This document shows, in pieces, positions 26,095-35,070 of a DNA stretch of 51,514 nt (positions are counted from its first letter, which is position 1; every line of letters starts with the position of its first letter). Position numbers and translations under genes: made by a program. The notes under the pieces are model-generated. The model made no database searches. It was not told where the DNA came from and saw nothing but the letters and a program-made list of their open reading frames with translations. This DNA is from Salinicola rhizosphaerae (lineage in GTDB: Bacteria > Pseudomonadota > Gammaproteobacteria > Pseudomonadales > Halomonadaceae). Location of the stretch: positions 141,308 to 192,821 of the forward strand of contig NZ_BMZI01000002.1 of assembly GCF_014652715.1 (NCBI RefSeq). The letters are read 5' to 3'.

Positions 26095-27935
26095 AATACC
26101 TGCTGCTGACAGGCGTGCTGCTGGGCGGTCTGATACTGACCGCTTGGCAGGGCGCTCGATTCGCGCGGGATCAGGCCATCGACAGTCTGATCCATCTTGC
26201 CGGTAACGATCTGCAACTCTCCCAGGCCAACCTGACCGGCTATCTCACCCGACACGACTACCTCCCGCACCTGCTGGCCACGCGTGAGCGAGTGCGCGAT
26301 TTTCTGGCCCAGCCCGCCGGCCAGCGCGACGTTGCCGCGTTGAATCGACTGTTCGACCGAACCCGCGAGCGCGCCGGTGTCTATGACGTCTATCTTCTCG
26401 ACCGCGGGGGCACCGCCATCGCTGCCAGCAACTGGCGACGTCCGGACACCTTTCTCGGTCACAATTACGCCTTTCGCGGCTACTATCGCCAGGCAATCAA
26501 CGGGCGTGGCGGCCGCTTTCACGCGCTTGGCACGCAGTCGGGGACCCGCGGGTACTACTTCTCGGCGCCGGTCTGGGATGCCAATCACACACCCGATACG
26601 CCGCCGGACGGCGTCATGGTGATCAAGGTCGGACTGGATGCCATCGAGCGCGAATGGCAGCGCCTGGACGCTCAACTGCTGGTGACCGACATCAATGGTA
26701 TCGTCTTCATGGCCAGTGATCCGGCACTGCGCCTCACCGCCCTGCAGCCGATGTCCGACGGTGCGCGCCGCGGGCTGCGCACGACACGACGCTACGCCGA
26801 CGAGCCGCTGCCGGATCTGGGACTGGAAGTCACCGAATCGCTCACCAACGGCGCACGCCTGATTCGCCTCCAGGGTCGTGAATATCTCAGCCTTTCGCGT
26901 CCCATGGCACGTTTCAACTGGAACCTTCGCATCCTCAAGTCACTGACGCCGGTTGTCCGCGCGCAGTGGCTGGGGGCCACGGTTGCCGGTGGCGCTTGGA
27001 TGCTGTTGGCGCTTGGCGCGGCGATCGGCTGGCAGCGTAAGCGGATACGTCGCGAGCGTGAGCGCTTTGCCGAGCGCGAACGGCGGACGCTTGCCAGGAC
27101 ACGAGACGAGCTCGAACGTCACGTCGCCGAGCGCACCGAAGCGTTGCTCGACTCGAATCGCCATCTGTCGCAAGAAATCGAGGAGCGCAAGCGCGCCGAA
27201 GAGAGCCTGCGTCAGACCCGCGACGAGCTGCTCCAGACTGCGAGGCTGGCGGTGCTGGGCCAGTTGGCCGCGAGCATCAATCACGAGCTCAACCAGCCGC
27301 TCACCGCGATCCGCGCCTATGCCGATAATGCACGCGTGCTACTGGAACGAGATCGTCCCGACGATGCCGCCGCCAACCTGGTTCAGATCGTAGAACTGAT
27401 CGAACGCATGGCAGCCATCAGCGCCCAGCTGAGACAGTTCTCCCGTCAGAGCAGCGAGACCTTGACCCACGTGGCGGTACAGGAGTGCTTCGACTATGCC
27501 CTGCGCCTGTTTCACGCTCGGCTCGTCGAGGCAGGCACGATTGTCGAGACAGACTTCGATGCTCGACACCTATGGGTGCGCGCTGACCCGGTACGCCTGG
27601 AGCAAGTGCTGGTCAACCTCATCGGCAACGCCCTCCAGGCAATGCAGGAGAGCAGTCCCCCGCGTCTCGAGCTGAGCGCCATACAAGAGGGGGAGCGCAT
27701 CATCCTCAGCGTCGCCGATAACGGCACCGGGCTGACGGAAGAAGGGCTATCTCATCTATTCGAACCTTTTTACACCACTCGTCCCGCAGGCAAAGGGCTC
27801 GGCCTGGGACTGTCGATTTCCCAGCGCATCGTCAGCGATCTCGGGGGCAGGCTCGAGGCCCGCAACCGCGAAGAAGGTGGCGCACTGTTTCTCATCTATC
27901 TACCGGCGGCCAGCGGAGATCCTTCGTATGCATGA
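26091..27935 (+). CDS. dctB: DctB-like sensor histidine kinase
   Basis: A 614-residue membrane sensor. A first membrane helix (residues 3-20) and a second (about 288-308) bracket a periplasmic sensing domain with RGYYRQAINGRGGRFHALG, as in the DctB double-Cache domain. A long coiled coil (about 315-385) leads to the HisKA domain with the phospho-accepting His in INHELNQPLTAIRAYADNA near 403 and the ATPase motifs NLIGNALQAM, DNGTGL and GKGLGLGLSI. DctB senses C4-dicarboxylates; the ligand here is inferred. The start at 26091 overlaps the preceding ABC gene by 4 bases, and the end overlaps dctD by 8 bases. Confidence 0.88.
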   Translation: MKYLLLTGVLLGGLILTAWQGARFARDQAIDSLIHLAGNDLQLSQANLTGYLTRHDYLPHLLATRERVRDFLAQPAGQRDVAALNRLFDRTRERAGVYDVYLLDRGGTAIAASNWRRPDTFLGHNYAFRGYYRQAINGRGGRFHALGTQSGTRGYYFSAPVWDANHTPDTPPDGVMVIKVGLDAIEREWQRLDAQLLVTDINGIVFMASDPALRLTALQPMSDGARRGLRTTRRYADEPLPDLGLEVTESLTNGARLIRLQGREYLSLSRPMARFNWNLRILKSLTPVVRAQWLGATVAGGAWMLLALGAAIGWQRKRIRRERERFAERERRTLARTRDELERHVAERTEALLDSNRHLSQEIEERKRAEESLRQTRDELLQTARLAVLGQLAASINHELNQPLTAIRAYADNARVLLERDRPDDAAANLVQIVELIERMAAISAQLRQFSRQSSETLTHVAVQECFDYALRLFHARLVEAGTIVETDFDARHLWVRADPVRLEQVLVNLIGNALQAMQESSPPRLELSAIQEGERIILSVADNGTGLTEEGLSHLFEPFYTTRPAGKGLGLGLSISQRIVSDLGGRLEARNREEGGALFLIYLPAASGDPSYA

Positions 27936-29328
27936 CACCTCGGAAACCCCGATCATTATCGTCGACGACGAACCGCACATGCGCTTCACCACCGGGCAGA
28001 CGCTCGAACTCGCCGGCTACCGTCCGCTACCGATCGCCAGCGCCGAAGAAGCCTTGGCAAACCTGGATGCCGACTTCGCTGGCGTTGTGGTCAGCGATAT
28101 TCGCATGCCCGGCATGGATGGCATGGCACTGCTGCGGGAAATTCATGGCCGCGACCCGGACCTGCCGGTGATTCTGATCACCGGCCACGGCGATGTCTCC
28201 ACGGCCGTGACCGCGATGCGCGACGGCGCCTGGGACTTCCTGGAAAAACCGTTTGCTGGCGACCAACTGGTCGAAGTCGTCCGAAGGGGCGTCGAGACTC
28301 GTCGTCTGGCGCTGGAGAATCGTCACCTGCGCGCCGAACTGGAAGCCCAGCAGTCCGCGCCGGGGCCACGACTGGTTGGGCGCACCGAATCCATCGCGCG
28401 ACTCGCCACCATGGTCTCGCGCATCAGCCAGGTCGAGGCCGATGTGCTGCTGTTTGGCGAAACCGGAGCCGGCAAGGATCTGATTGCCCGAGCGATTCAC
28501 GAGCGCAGCCGGCGTAGTGGAGCCCCCTTCGTGGCCATCAACTGCGGCGCCGTGCCCGAAAGCATTATCGAGTCCGAGCTCTTCGGCCACGAGAAAGGCG
28601 CCTTTACCGGCGCCGTCGAACGGCGCATCGGCAAATTCGAGCATGCTCAAGGCGGCACCGTCTTTCTCGACGAGATCGAGTCGATGCCGATGAGTCTGCA
28701 GGTGCGTCTGCTGCGCGTGCTTCAGGAGCGTGCCGTCGAGCGACTTGGCTCCAACAACGCCATCGAACTCGATATCCGAGTCATCGCCGCGACCAAGATC
28801 GACCTCAAGGCGGCCGCCGAAGCCGGCCAGTTCCGAGAAGACCTTTACTATCGGCTCAACGTTGTCACGCTGCCAATTCCACCACTGCGAGAGCGGCGCG
28901 AGGACATTCCGCTTCTGTTCCAGCATTTCGCTGTGGTTGCCGCTACCCGCAGCGGCCAGGAAGCGCCGCCGCTGGATAGCGCCGGCGTGGCAGCACTACT
29001 CGCCCATGACTGGCCCGGCAATGTTCGTGAGCTCCGCAATCTCGCCGAGCGCTACGTTCTGATCGGCGGCGCCTGGGACTATCGTCTCGACGCACTGATG
29101 AACGACAGCGACGGCAGCAGCGGTGAGCTCGCGCTATCGCGCCAGGTCGAGATGTTCGAAAAGAGCCTGATCGATCAGGCACTGACGCGCTGTCGAGGCC
29201 GCATCAACGAGGTTTGCGAGCGACTCGGCGTGCCGCGCAAAACCTTGTACGACAAGTTCAAGAAGTATGAACTGCGTCCTGAGGTCTACCGCCATCGAGA
29301 GGACGACGCTGCTTCGGACGGGAAGTAG
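27928..29328 (+). CDS. dctD: DctD-like sigma-54-dependent response regulator
   Basis: A 466-residue NtrC-class activator. The receiver domain has the acidic pocket Asp13-Asp14 and the phosphorylation site Asp57 ([10 protein letters not shown]). The AAA+ domain has Walker A GETGAGKD, the sigma-54 contact GAFTGA and the Walker B VFLDEIES. The C-terminal Fis-type helix-turn-helix is [19 protein letters not shown]. It opens sigma-54 promoters when phosphorylated by its kinase. I chose the ATG at 27928 because GGAGA lies 7-8 bases upstream. The next gene downstream has a sigma-54 promoter and two matching operator palindromes, so it is the likely target. Confidence 0.9.
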   Translation: MHDTSETPIIIVDDEPHMRFTTGQTLELAGYRPLPIASAEEALANLDADFAGVVVSDIRMPGMDGMALLREIHGRDPDLPVILITGHGDVSTAVTAMRDGAWDFLEKPFAGDQLVEVVRRGVETRRLALENRHLRAELEAQQSAPGPRLVGRTESIARLATMVSRISQVEADVLLFGETGAGKDLIARAIHERSRRSGAPFVAINCGAVPESIIESELFGHEKGAFTGAVERRIGKFEHAQGGTVFLDEIESMPMSLQVRLLRVLQERAVERLGSNNAIELDIRVIAATKIDLKAAAEAGQFREDLYYRLNVVTLPIPPLRERREDIPLLFQHFAVVAATRSGQEAPPLDSAGVAALLAHDWPGNVRELRNLAERYVLIGGAWDYRLDALMNDSDGSSGELALSRQVEMFEKSLIDQALTRCRGRINEVCERLGVPRKTLYDKFKKYELRPEVYRHREDDAASDGK

Positions 29329-29341
29329 CCTGATGCAAGGG

Positions 29342-29392
29342 TGTGTGGATTTCCGCACATTTCCTCCCGCTACGCGTGTGGCTATCCGCCAT
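29342..29392. promoter_or_regulatory. Two DctD-like operator palindromes
   Basis: TGTGTGGA-TT-TCCGCACA (29342-29359) is nearly symmetric. A weaker copy, CGTGTGGCTATCCGCCAT, lies at 29375-29392. Centres are 33 bp apart, three helical turns. The half-sites resemble the TGTGCGGA/TCCGCACA pattern that I recall for rhizobial DctD. A further perfect dyad, CAGTAA-C-TTACTG, lies at 29434-29446 nearer the promoter. Confidence 0.55.
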
Positions 29393-29469
29393 CCCGCCAG
29401 TGACAGGCATTTGACCAAAGTTTAATGACAAAACAGTAACTTACTGAAACATATAGCGCCGACGAAAAG

Positions 29470-29485
29470 TGGCGCAGTGCTTGCC
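29470..29485 (+). promoter_or_regulatory. Sigma-54 promoter of the TAXI-TRAP operon
   Basis: TGGCGCAGTGCTTGCC carries TGGC-N7-TTGC, the required -24/-12 spacing, 72 bp before the start codon of the TAXI gene. With dctD immediately upstream encoding a sigma-54 activator, the regulatory link is strong. Confidence 0.75.
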
Positions 29486-29556
29486 CGTAACAGCGTGCAG
29501 GGCGTGTCGACCCTTAAGGACGATGCGCACGATCCACGATACCGGAGCACGCCAAC

Positions 29557-30555
29557 ATGCCACAGATCGCACGCACCACCCTCGCGCTGACTGTTGCCTC
29601 GACCCTTGCAGCCGTTGCCGTAATCGCCCAGGCCGCTGAAGAGAGCGACCGCAGCGACTGGCCGAACAGCATCACTGTTGCGACCGCAAGCCAGGGGGGG
29701 ACCTATTACGTCTACGGTTCCGGCTGGGCCAACCTGATCGCCGACGAACTCGGCATCTCAGGGGGTGGCGAAATCACCGGCGGCCCGACCCAGAACATGG
29801 CACTGGTTCACAGCGGCGATGTCGCCTTGGGTTTGACAACCATGGGACCGGCCGCCCAGGCGCTGAACGGCGAAAGCCCGCTGGCACCGGGCATGGCGAT
29901 GGATAACGTCTGCGCCCTCTTCCCGATGTACGAGACGCCTTTCTCGATCGCCGCGCTCTCCAGCAGCGGCATCACCTCGATTTCCGAAATCCCCGATGGT
30001 GCGCGCATAGGCTTCGGCCCGGCCGCCTCCACCTCCGACACCTACTTTCCGGCCATTCTCGAGACCCTCGGCGTAGACTTCGAACGCCGCAATGGCGGCT
30101 GGTCCGATCTTGGTGGCCAGCTGCAGGACGGCCTGATCGACGTGGTGGCCTTCGCGGCCGGCATTCCCATCCCGGCGGTCAGCCAGCTCGAGGTGCAGAC
30201 GGACGTCAACATCATCGAGTTCACCGAGGAGGAGCAGCAGCAGGTGATCGATGCCTTCCCGGTCTCGGCCTTCACCATTCCGGCCAGCACCTACAGCACG
30301 CTTGATGACGATGCCCGCGCGGTCTCGATGTGGAATTTCACCATTGCCAACTGCGACCTTCCGGAGAGCTTCGTCTACGAAATCACCAAGCTGAGCATGG
30401 AAAACAACGACCGCATGCGCGATATCCATCGCAGCGCCGCCAACAGCGTGCCGGAGAACCTCGAGTACAACACCGTGCTGCCGTTCCATCCGGGCGCCGC
30501 ACGCTGGTACGAGGAAAACGGCTATGAGATCGACCCGTCCCTGATCCACGAGTGA
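29557..30555 (+). CDS. TAXI-family TRAP transporter solute-binding protein
   Basis: A 332-residue periplasmic binding protein with a signal peptide cut near AQA (residues 25-27). The TAXI hallmarks are ITVATASQGGTYYVYGSGWA near residue 40, GGPTQNMALVHSGDVALGL, and GARIGFGPAASTSDTYFP. TAXI proteins deliver organic acids or amino acids such as glutamate and 2-oxoglutarate to a fused TRAP permease. Substrate here is unknown; the neighbouring DctBD genes point to a dicarboxylate-like acid. A hairpin follows before the permease gene. Confidence 0.9.
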   Translation: MPQIARTTLALTVASTLAAVAVIAQAAEESDRSDWPNSITVATASQGGTYYVYGSGWANLIADELGISGGGEITGGPTQNMALVHSGDVALGLTTMGPAAQALNGESPLAPGMAMDNVCALFPMYETPFSIAALSSSGITSISEIPDGARIGFGPAASTSDTYFPAILETLGVDFERRNGGWSDLGGQLQDGLIDVVAFAAGIPIPAVSQLEVQTDVNIIEFTEEEQQQVIDAFPVSAFTIPASTYSTLDDDARAVSMWNFTIANCDLPESFVYEITKLSMENNDRMRDIHRSAANSVPENLEYNTVLPFHPGAARWYEENGYEIDPSLIHE

Positions 30556-30557
30556 TC

Positions 30558-30596
30558 GGCCGCCGCTCCCTCGCGGGGGCGGCGCCGTTTTTCGCT
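30558..30596 (+). other. Attenuating hairpin between the TAXI and permease genes
   Basis: A GC-rich stem formed by GCCGCC-GCTCCC and GGGGGC-GGC is followed by GTTTTT, a terminator-like structure inside the operon. It probably lets most transcripts stop after the binding-protein gene and gives the usual excess of binding protein over permease. Confidence 0.6.
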
Positions 30597-30639
30597 ATCG
30601 CGCGGCTCCGCGCCGCGCGTTGAACAAGGAAGCACCTCT

Positions 30640-32826
30640 ATGACTCAAGACACCGCCCCCCGGCACGATAAGCCCGGCCCCGAGGACGATCGGATCATCG
30701 CCGACGGCGTTGACGAAGACGTTGTCGAGCCCGGCCGCCGTCTCTTCGAAGGCTGGAAATGGTGGCTGTTCGCCGGCCTGGCGGTGGCCTACACCAGCTT
30801 TCACCTGATCACGCTGAACCTCTATCCGATCGAGACCTGGACGTTCCGCATCCTCCACGTCTGCGGCGCCCTGATTCTCGGGTTCGGTCTCTATACCGGC
30901 GCGCGCTTCGTCGACGACGAGGCGAGCGCCTCGCCACGCTGGCTGGATGGCCTGGCCGCACTGCTGCTGCTACCTGCCGGCTATGCGCTGGTGCAAGTCT
31001 TCCTCATGCGCCAGGCGATGGCTGGCGGTGCCCTGCGCATCGAGCCGGCCGTCGAAACCTGGCAGTTCGGCGCACCGCTGATCGTCGCCACGGCCGGTGC
31101 TATCCTGCTCTCCTGGTGCATTCGCCGAACGCGCGGGCGCCTGCCGATCGCCGAACTGGTGCTGATGGTGGCCGCTGCTGCCGCCTCGAGCTATCTGCTG
31201 ATGATGTTCAACTCGCCGATGCGCGCCTCCACTGGCACCGCGTTCGCGCCGATCGGCATCTCTTGGGCGGCGATCGCCGGCTCGATGCTGATTCTGGAGC
31301 TGACCCGTCGCGTCGCCGGCATGGCGCTGGTAGTAATCGCCGGGTTGTTCATCGCCTACGTCTTCATCGGCCCCTGGCTGCCGGGCTTTCTTGGCTATCC
31401 GGGACTGTCGCTCAACCGCTTCTTCAGCCAGGTCTACACTGACGCCGGCGTGCTCGGGCCGACGACCGCCGTCTCTTCGACCTACATTATCCTGTTCATC
31501 ATCTTCGCCGCCTTCCTGCAGGCCTCGAAGGTCGGCGACTACTTCGTCAACTTCGCCTTCGCCGCCGCCGGTCGCGCGCGTGGCGGTCCAGCCAAGGTCT
31601 CGATCTTCGCTTCCGGCCTGATGGGCATGATCAACGGCACCAGCGCCGGCAACGTGGTCTCCACCGGTTCGCTGACGATCCCGCTGATGAAGAAAGTGGG
31701 CTATCCCGGCCGCAGCGCCGGGGCCATCGAGGCGGCAGCCTCCACCGGCGGGCAGATCATGCCGCCGATCATGGGCGCTGGCGCCTTCATCATGGCCGAG
31801 ATCACCGGTATCCCCTATACCGACATCGCCATCGCGGCGGTGATTCCGGCGATCCTCTACTTCGCCTCCGTCTACTTCATGGTCGACTTCGAGGCCGCGC
31901 GCAAGGGCATGCGCGGCATGCGCAAGGACGAAATTCCGCGCTTCGTGGCGCTCGCCAAGCAGGCCTACCTGTTCGCGCCGATCATTATCCTGATCGTCGC
32001 CCTATTCATGGGCTACTCGGTGATTCGAGCTGGCACGCTGGCGACGGCTTCGGCCGCGATCGTCAGCTGGATTTCGCCGCACAAGATGGGACCGGTCGCG
32101 ATCCTGCGGGCGCTGCAGCTCGGCGGCAACATGTCGATCCAGATCATTGCCGTCTGCGCCTGTGCGGGGCTGATCGTCGGCGTCATTGGCCTGACCGGCG
32201 TCGGCGCCCGTTTCTCCTCGCTCTTGCTGGGCATGGCCGGCTTCAGCCAGCTGCTGGCGCTCTTCTTCGCCATGCTGATCAGCATCCTGCTGGGGATGGG
32301 CATGCCAACCACCGCGGCCTACGCCGTGGCTGCTTCGGTGGTCGCGCCGGGGCTGATCGGCATCGGCATTCAGCCTCTGGTGGCCCACTTCTTCGTGTTC
32401 TACTTCGCGGTGGTCTCCGCGATCACCCCGCCCGTGGCACTCGCGTCCTACGCGGCGGCGGGCATCTCCGGCGACAACGCCATGGGCACCTCGGTGGCCT
32501 CGTTCAAGATCGGCCTGGCTGCCTTCATCGTGCCGTTCATGTTCTTCTACAGCCCAGCGATGCTGATGGAAGGCAGTTGGCTGCAGATCCTGCGCGTCGG
32601 CGTCACCGCCACCGTCGGTATCGTGCTGTTGGCGGCCACGGTCCAGGCCTGGTTCTTCGGCCCGGTCCGCCTGTGGCAGCGGGTAGTCATGTTCGTGGGC
32701 GCGCTGTGCATGATCTACGGCGGGATCTACTCCGATCTAGCGGGCGCTATGATCGTCGCGCTCCTGATACTCATGCAGCGCCGATCCCAATCTGGTGGGG
32801 GGCAGCCGGGAGCCGTGGCATCCTGA
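30640..32826 (+). CDS. TRAP transporter fused permease (4TM plus 12TM)
   Basis: A 728-residue inner-membrane protein in which the small DctQ-like and large DctM-like subunits are fused, as is usual for TAXI systems. The N-terminal cytosolic segment (to about residue 40) precedes some 16 or more hydrophobic segments. The DctM part shows SGLMGMINGTSAGNVVSTGS and AASTGGQIMPPIMGAGAF, and later GMGMPTTAAYAVAASV and ITPPVALASYAAAGI, all family signatures. It performs Na+-coupled solute uptake with the upstream TAXI protein. AAGGAAG is the ribosome site. Confidence 0.93.
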   Translation: MTQDTAPRHDKPGPEDDRIIADGVDEDVVEPGRRLFEGWKWWLFAGLAVAYTSFHLITLNLYPIETWTFRILHVCGALILGFGLYTGARFVDDEASASPRWLDGLAALLLLPAGYALVQVFLMRQAMAGGALRIEPAVETWQFGAPLIVATAGAILLSWCIRRTRGRLPIAELVLMVAAAAASSYLLMMFNSPMRASTGTAFAPIGISWAAIAGSMLILELTRRVAGMALVVIAGLFIAYVFIGPWLPGFLGYPGLSLNRFFSQVYTDAGVLGPTTAVSSTYIILFIIFAAFLQASKVGDYFVNFAFAAAGRARGGPAKVSIFASGLMGMINGTSAGNVVSTGSLTIPLMKKVGYPGRSAGAIEAAASTGGQIMPPIMGAGAFIMAEITGIPYTDIAIAAVIPAILYFASVYFMVDFEAARKGMRGMRKDEIPRFVALAKQAYLFAPIIILIVALFMGYSVIRAGTLATASAAIVSWISPHKMGPVAILRALQLGGNMSIQIIAVCACAGLIVGVIGLTGVGARFSSLLLGMAGFSQLLALFFAMLISILLGMGMPTTAAYAVAASVVAPGLIGIGIQPLVAHFFVFYFAVVSAITPPVALASYAAAGISGDNAMGTSVASFKIGLAAFIVPFMFFYSPAMLMEGSWLQILRVGVTATVGIVLLAATVQAWFFGPVRLWQRVVMFVGALCMIYGGIYSDLAGAMIVALLILMQRRSQSGGGQPGAVAS

Positions 32827-32830
32827 TGAA

Positions 32831-32858
32831 AGAGGGATCGACCCCGGTCGATCCCTCT
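32831..32858 (+). terminator. Terminator hairpin after the TRAP operon
   Basis: AGAGGGATCGACC and GGTCGATCCCTCT form a perfect 13-bp inverted repeat with two central bases, 5 bp after the permease stop. It is followed by TCTCC rather than a full T-run. It could serve the convergent DUF421 gene as well. Confidence 0.75.
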
Positions 32859-32903
32859 TCTCCTGCCTGTCTTCTGTCATCTCTTCAGAGGTGAGACCCC
32901 AGT

Positions 32904-33392
32904 CTACCGCGCTACGCCGATCAACGCCGAGTTGCTGTCTCCGGCTTCCGGCACCACGCTGAAGGTGCCGTCGGTCTCCAGCACCACCGCGAAGACGCGT
33001 TCCACATCGGCGATACCGTTTTCACGGATCGCGGCGCGGATCTCCGCCTCGACCACACGCTCGCGCCGCATCGTCTCGGTCAGGAAGCGCCCGCGCTCGA
33101 GCAGCAGCGTCGGCTGCGACTTGACCAGGTTCTTGACACCCGACGAACGCACCGAAGAGAAGGTGATCACGAACTGCAGGGCCACGATCAGCACGAAGGC
33201 GACGATGCACTGCACAAGCGATACCTGGGTGGAAACGATCGCCGTCGACAGCGTCGAGCCTAGCGAGATGGTCACGACGAAATCGAACGCGTTCCACTTC
33301 GACAACGTGCGCTTGCCGGAGAGGCGCACCACGACGATCAGCGCCAGATAACTGAAAAGGCCCACCACCAGGGTATGAACGACCGGGGACAT
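32904..33392 (-). CDS. DUF421 (YetF-like) membrane protein
   Basis: A 162-residue protein with three N-terminal membrane segments (about residues 5-22, 38-52 and 58-78) and a C-terminal cytosolic domain of the YetF/YrbG type. The RLSGKRTLSKWNAFDFVVTISLGSTLST stretch near residue 23 is the family signature, and the remainder (QPTLLLERGRFLTETMRRERV, then EVERVFAVVLETDGTFSVV-like) matches DUF421. Its function is unknown. AGGAG lies 7 bases before the start. Confidence 0.85.
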   Translation of the reverse strand: MSPVVHTLVVGLFSYLALIVVVRLSGKRTLSKWNAFDFVVTISLGSTLSTAIVSTQVSLVQCIVAFVLIVALQFVITFSSVRSSGVKNLVKSQPTLLLERGRFLTETMRRERVVEAEIRAAIRENGIADVERVFAVVLETDGTFSVVPEAGDSNSALIGVAR

Positions 33393-33510
33393 GCCAAGAC
33401 TCCTGCTGCGATGAAAAGGGCCTTGTCAGCGTAGGAAGCAAAATGGCATCGGGCCAGTTGATGGCCGGCGAATCAGCTAACCAGTTTCAGCCCCACCACC
33501 GCGGCAATGA

Positions 33511-34110
33511 TCATGCTGTCAGCGGCTTGCGCCATGCCTGATAGCAGTGCTGGTTGCGCTCGAGCGCAATGAGGGAGTGGGTCTGCAATCCGGGAATATC
33601 GACCGCTTCGAGGTGGCTCAACGCCGCGATGGTATCCGGTGGGCAGGCATTGCGCGGCGAGATGTCGTTCCATCCGAGCAGGAACAGACCGCCCGGCTTG
33701 AGGCAGGCCACGGCACCTGCGAAGGCGGATTCCACGGCCTCGGGTTGGTCGAGCCCCCAGCCGAGGACGCCATTGCAGACGATGGCATCCAGCGACTCGG
33801 GCGCGACGTGCTCGACGATGTCGGCCATGTTGGCGACGATATGCTGCGCCCCGCCGAATGCGGCCTTGGCCGGGTCGATCTCCATCGTGGTGACGTCCGT
33901 CCCCGGCAGCAGATCGGGATAGTGACGTGTGTACCACGCGCAGCCGATCAGCAGTACCGATGCCACCTCGTCATCCCGATCCAGCGCCGGCAGCACCACA
34001 TCCTCGAGCAGGCGGCGGTCACCGTAGCGGTAGCGCAGAATCCAGCCGCTCTTGTCGAGCGTGCCCAGCACGCGGGCGGCGGTGCGGTAAAGTTCGGCCT
34101 TCGCAGGCAT
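33511..34110 (-). CDS. Class I SAM-dependent methyltransferase-like protein
   Basis: A 199-residue protein with a Rossmann methyltransferase pattern: VLLIGCAWYTRHYP near residue 54 (motif I region), TTMEIDPAKAAFGGAQHIVAN (acidic end of strand 2), LDAIVCNGVLGWG (motif IV) and LKPGGLFLLGWND (motif VI). The glycine motif is degenerate (IGCAWYT rather than GxGxG), so cofactor use is not certain. The target is unknown. The start at 34108-34110 has AAGGATG upstream; an upstream in-frame ATG lacks one. Confidence 0.7.
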   Translation of the reverse strand: MPAKAELYRTAARVLGTLDKSGWILRYRYGDRRLLEDVVLPALDRDDEVASVLLIGCAWYTRHYPDLLPGTDVTTMEIDPAKAAFGGAQHIVANMADIVEHVAPESLDAIVCNGVLGWGLDQPEAVESAFAGAVACLKPGGLFLLGWNDISPRNACPPDTIAALSHLEAVDIPGLQTHSLIALERNQHCYQAWRKPLTA

Positions 34111-34184
34111 GTCACATCCTTGTGGCAGCAATATCGTCGGTTAGCCTGCCTATCTAAGCGCGTCCCGGCGCCCGAGACAACACG

Positions 34185-34946
34185 TCACGCCTGACGCGGC
34201 TGGCCGTTGGAGGCCGAGAGTCCGCCATCCACGGGCAGGTTCACGCCGCTGACGAAGCGCGCGTCGTGGCTGGCCAGAAACACGATGACATCGCCGACCT
34301 CCTCGGCTTCGGCCACACGCCCCATAGGGATGCGCTGCTGGAAGGCTGAGACCAGTTCCTCGTTCTTGAGCAGATCTTCACTCATCTCGCTCTTGGTCGA
34401 GCTCGGGCAGACGGCATTCACGCGCACGCCATCTTCACCATGATCGAGCGCGAGCGCCCGGGTGAAATTGGTGATGGCTCCCTTGGCGGCGTTGTAGAAG
34501 CTCATGCCCCAGTCACCGCCGATACCCGAAACGGAAGAGACGTTGATGATCGCCCCCCGGCTCGCGATCAGCCACGGCATGGCGGCGCGGCAGCCATGAA
34601 AGACACCGTCGACATCCACCGCCATGACCTGCTGCCAATCCTCGACGGCGGCTTCGTGCACCTTGCCGCTCTTGGCGACGCCGGCATTGTTGACCAGCAC
34701 GTCGATGTGGCCGTAGCGCTCGGCGACTTCCCGCATCAGCGCCTCGACCTCATCCAGCTTCGAGACATCCGCCGGGCGCACGAAAGCCTCGTTCTCCAGC
34801 GAGGCCGCGACCTCCTCGAGTTTTTCGCGCCGCCGCCCGACCAACACGACACTGGCTCCCTCGCGCGAGAAACGGCGGGCGGTGGCGGCGCCGATGCCGG
34901 AGCCCGCGCCGGTGACGATAACGACCTTGTCCGTAAAACGATTCAT
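34185..34946 (-). CDS. SDR family oxidoreductase
   Basis: A 253-residue short-chain dehydrogenase/reductase of the classical type. The cofactor motif is TGAGSGIG near residue 12, followed by NNAG near 87, the catalytic Ser in NVSSVSGIG, the YNAAK motif near 150, and a C-terminal SGVNLPVDGGLSASNG. These enzymes interconvert alcohols and ketones with NAD(P)H; the substrate is unknown. A strong AGGAGG site lies before the start. It is monocistronic, about 75 bp upstream of the methyltransferase-like gene on the same strand. Confidence 0.88.
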   Translation of the reverse strand: MNRFTDKVVIVTGAGSGIGAATARRFSREGASVVLVGRRREKLEEVAASLENEAFVRPADVSKLDEVEALMREVAERYGHIDVLVNNAGVAKSGKVHEAAVEDWQQVMAVDVDGVFHGCRAAMPWLIASRGAIINVSSVSGIGGDWGMSFYNAAKGAITNFTRALALDHGEDGVRVNAVCPSSTKSEMSEDLLKNEELVSAFQQRIPMGRVAEAEEVGDVIVFLASHDARFVSGVNLPVDGGLSASNGQPRQA

Positions 34947-35005
34947 CCTTGCCTCCTGAACGCCTGACAGTGACCAGCCAGTGCCGGGTGCCGGCGTAGA
35001 ACGTG

Positions 35006-35035
35006 AAAAACCGCCGGCGATGCGATCGCCGACGG
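35006..35035 (-). terminator. Rho-independent terminator after djlA
   Basis: On the minus strand a stem CGTCGGCGAT / ATCGCCGGCGG with loop CGC is followed by TTTTT, 36 bp beyond the djlA stop. Confidence 0.85.
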
Positions 35036-35070
35036 CTTCAGGTTAGACAAAGGTCGCAATCACTGCCCGG

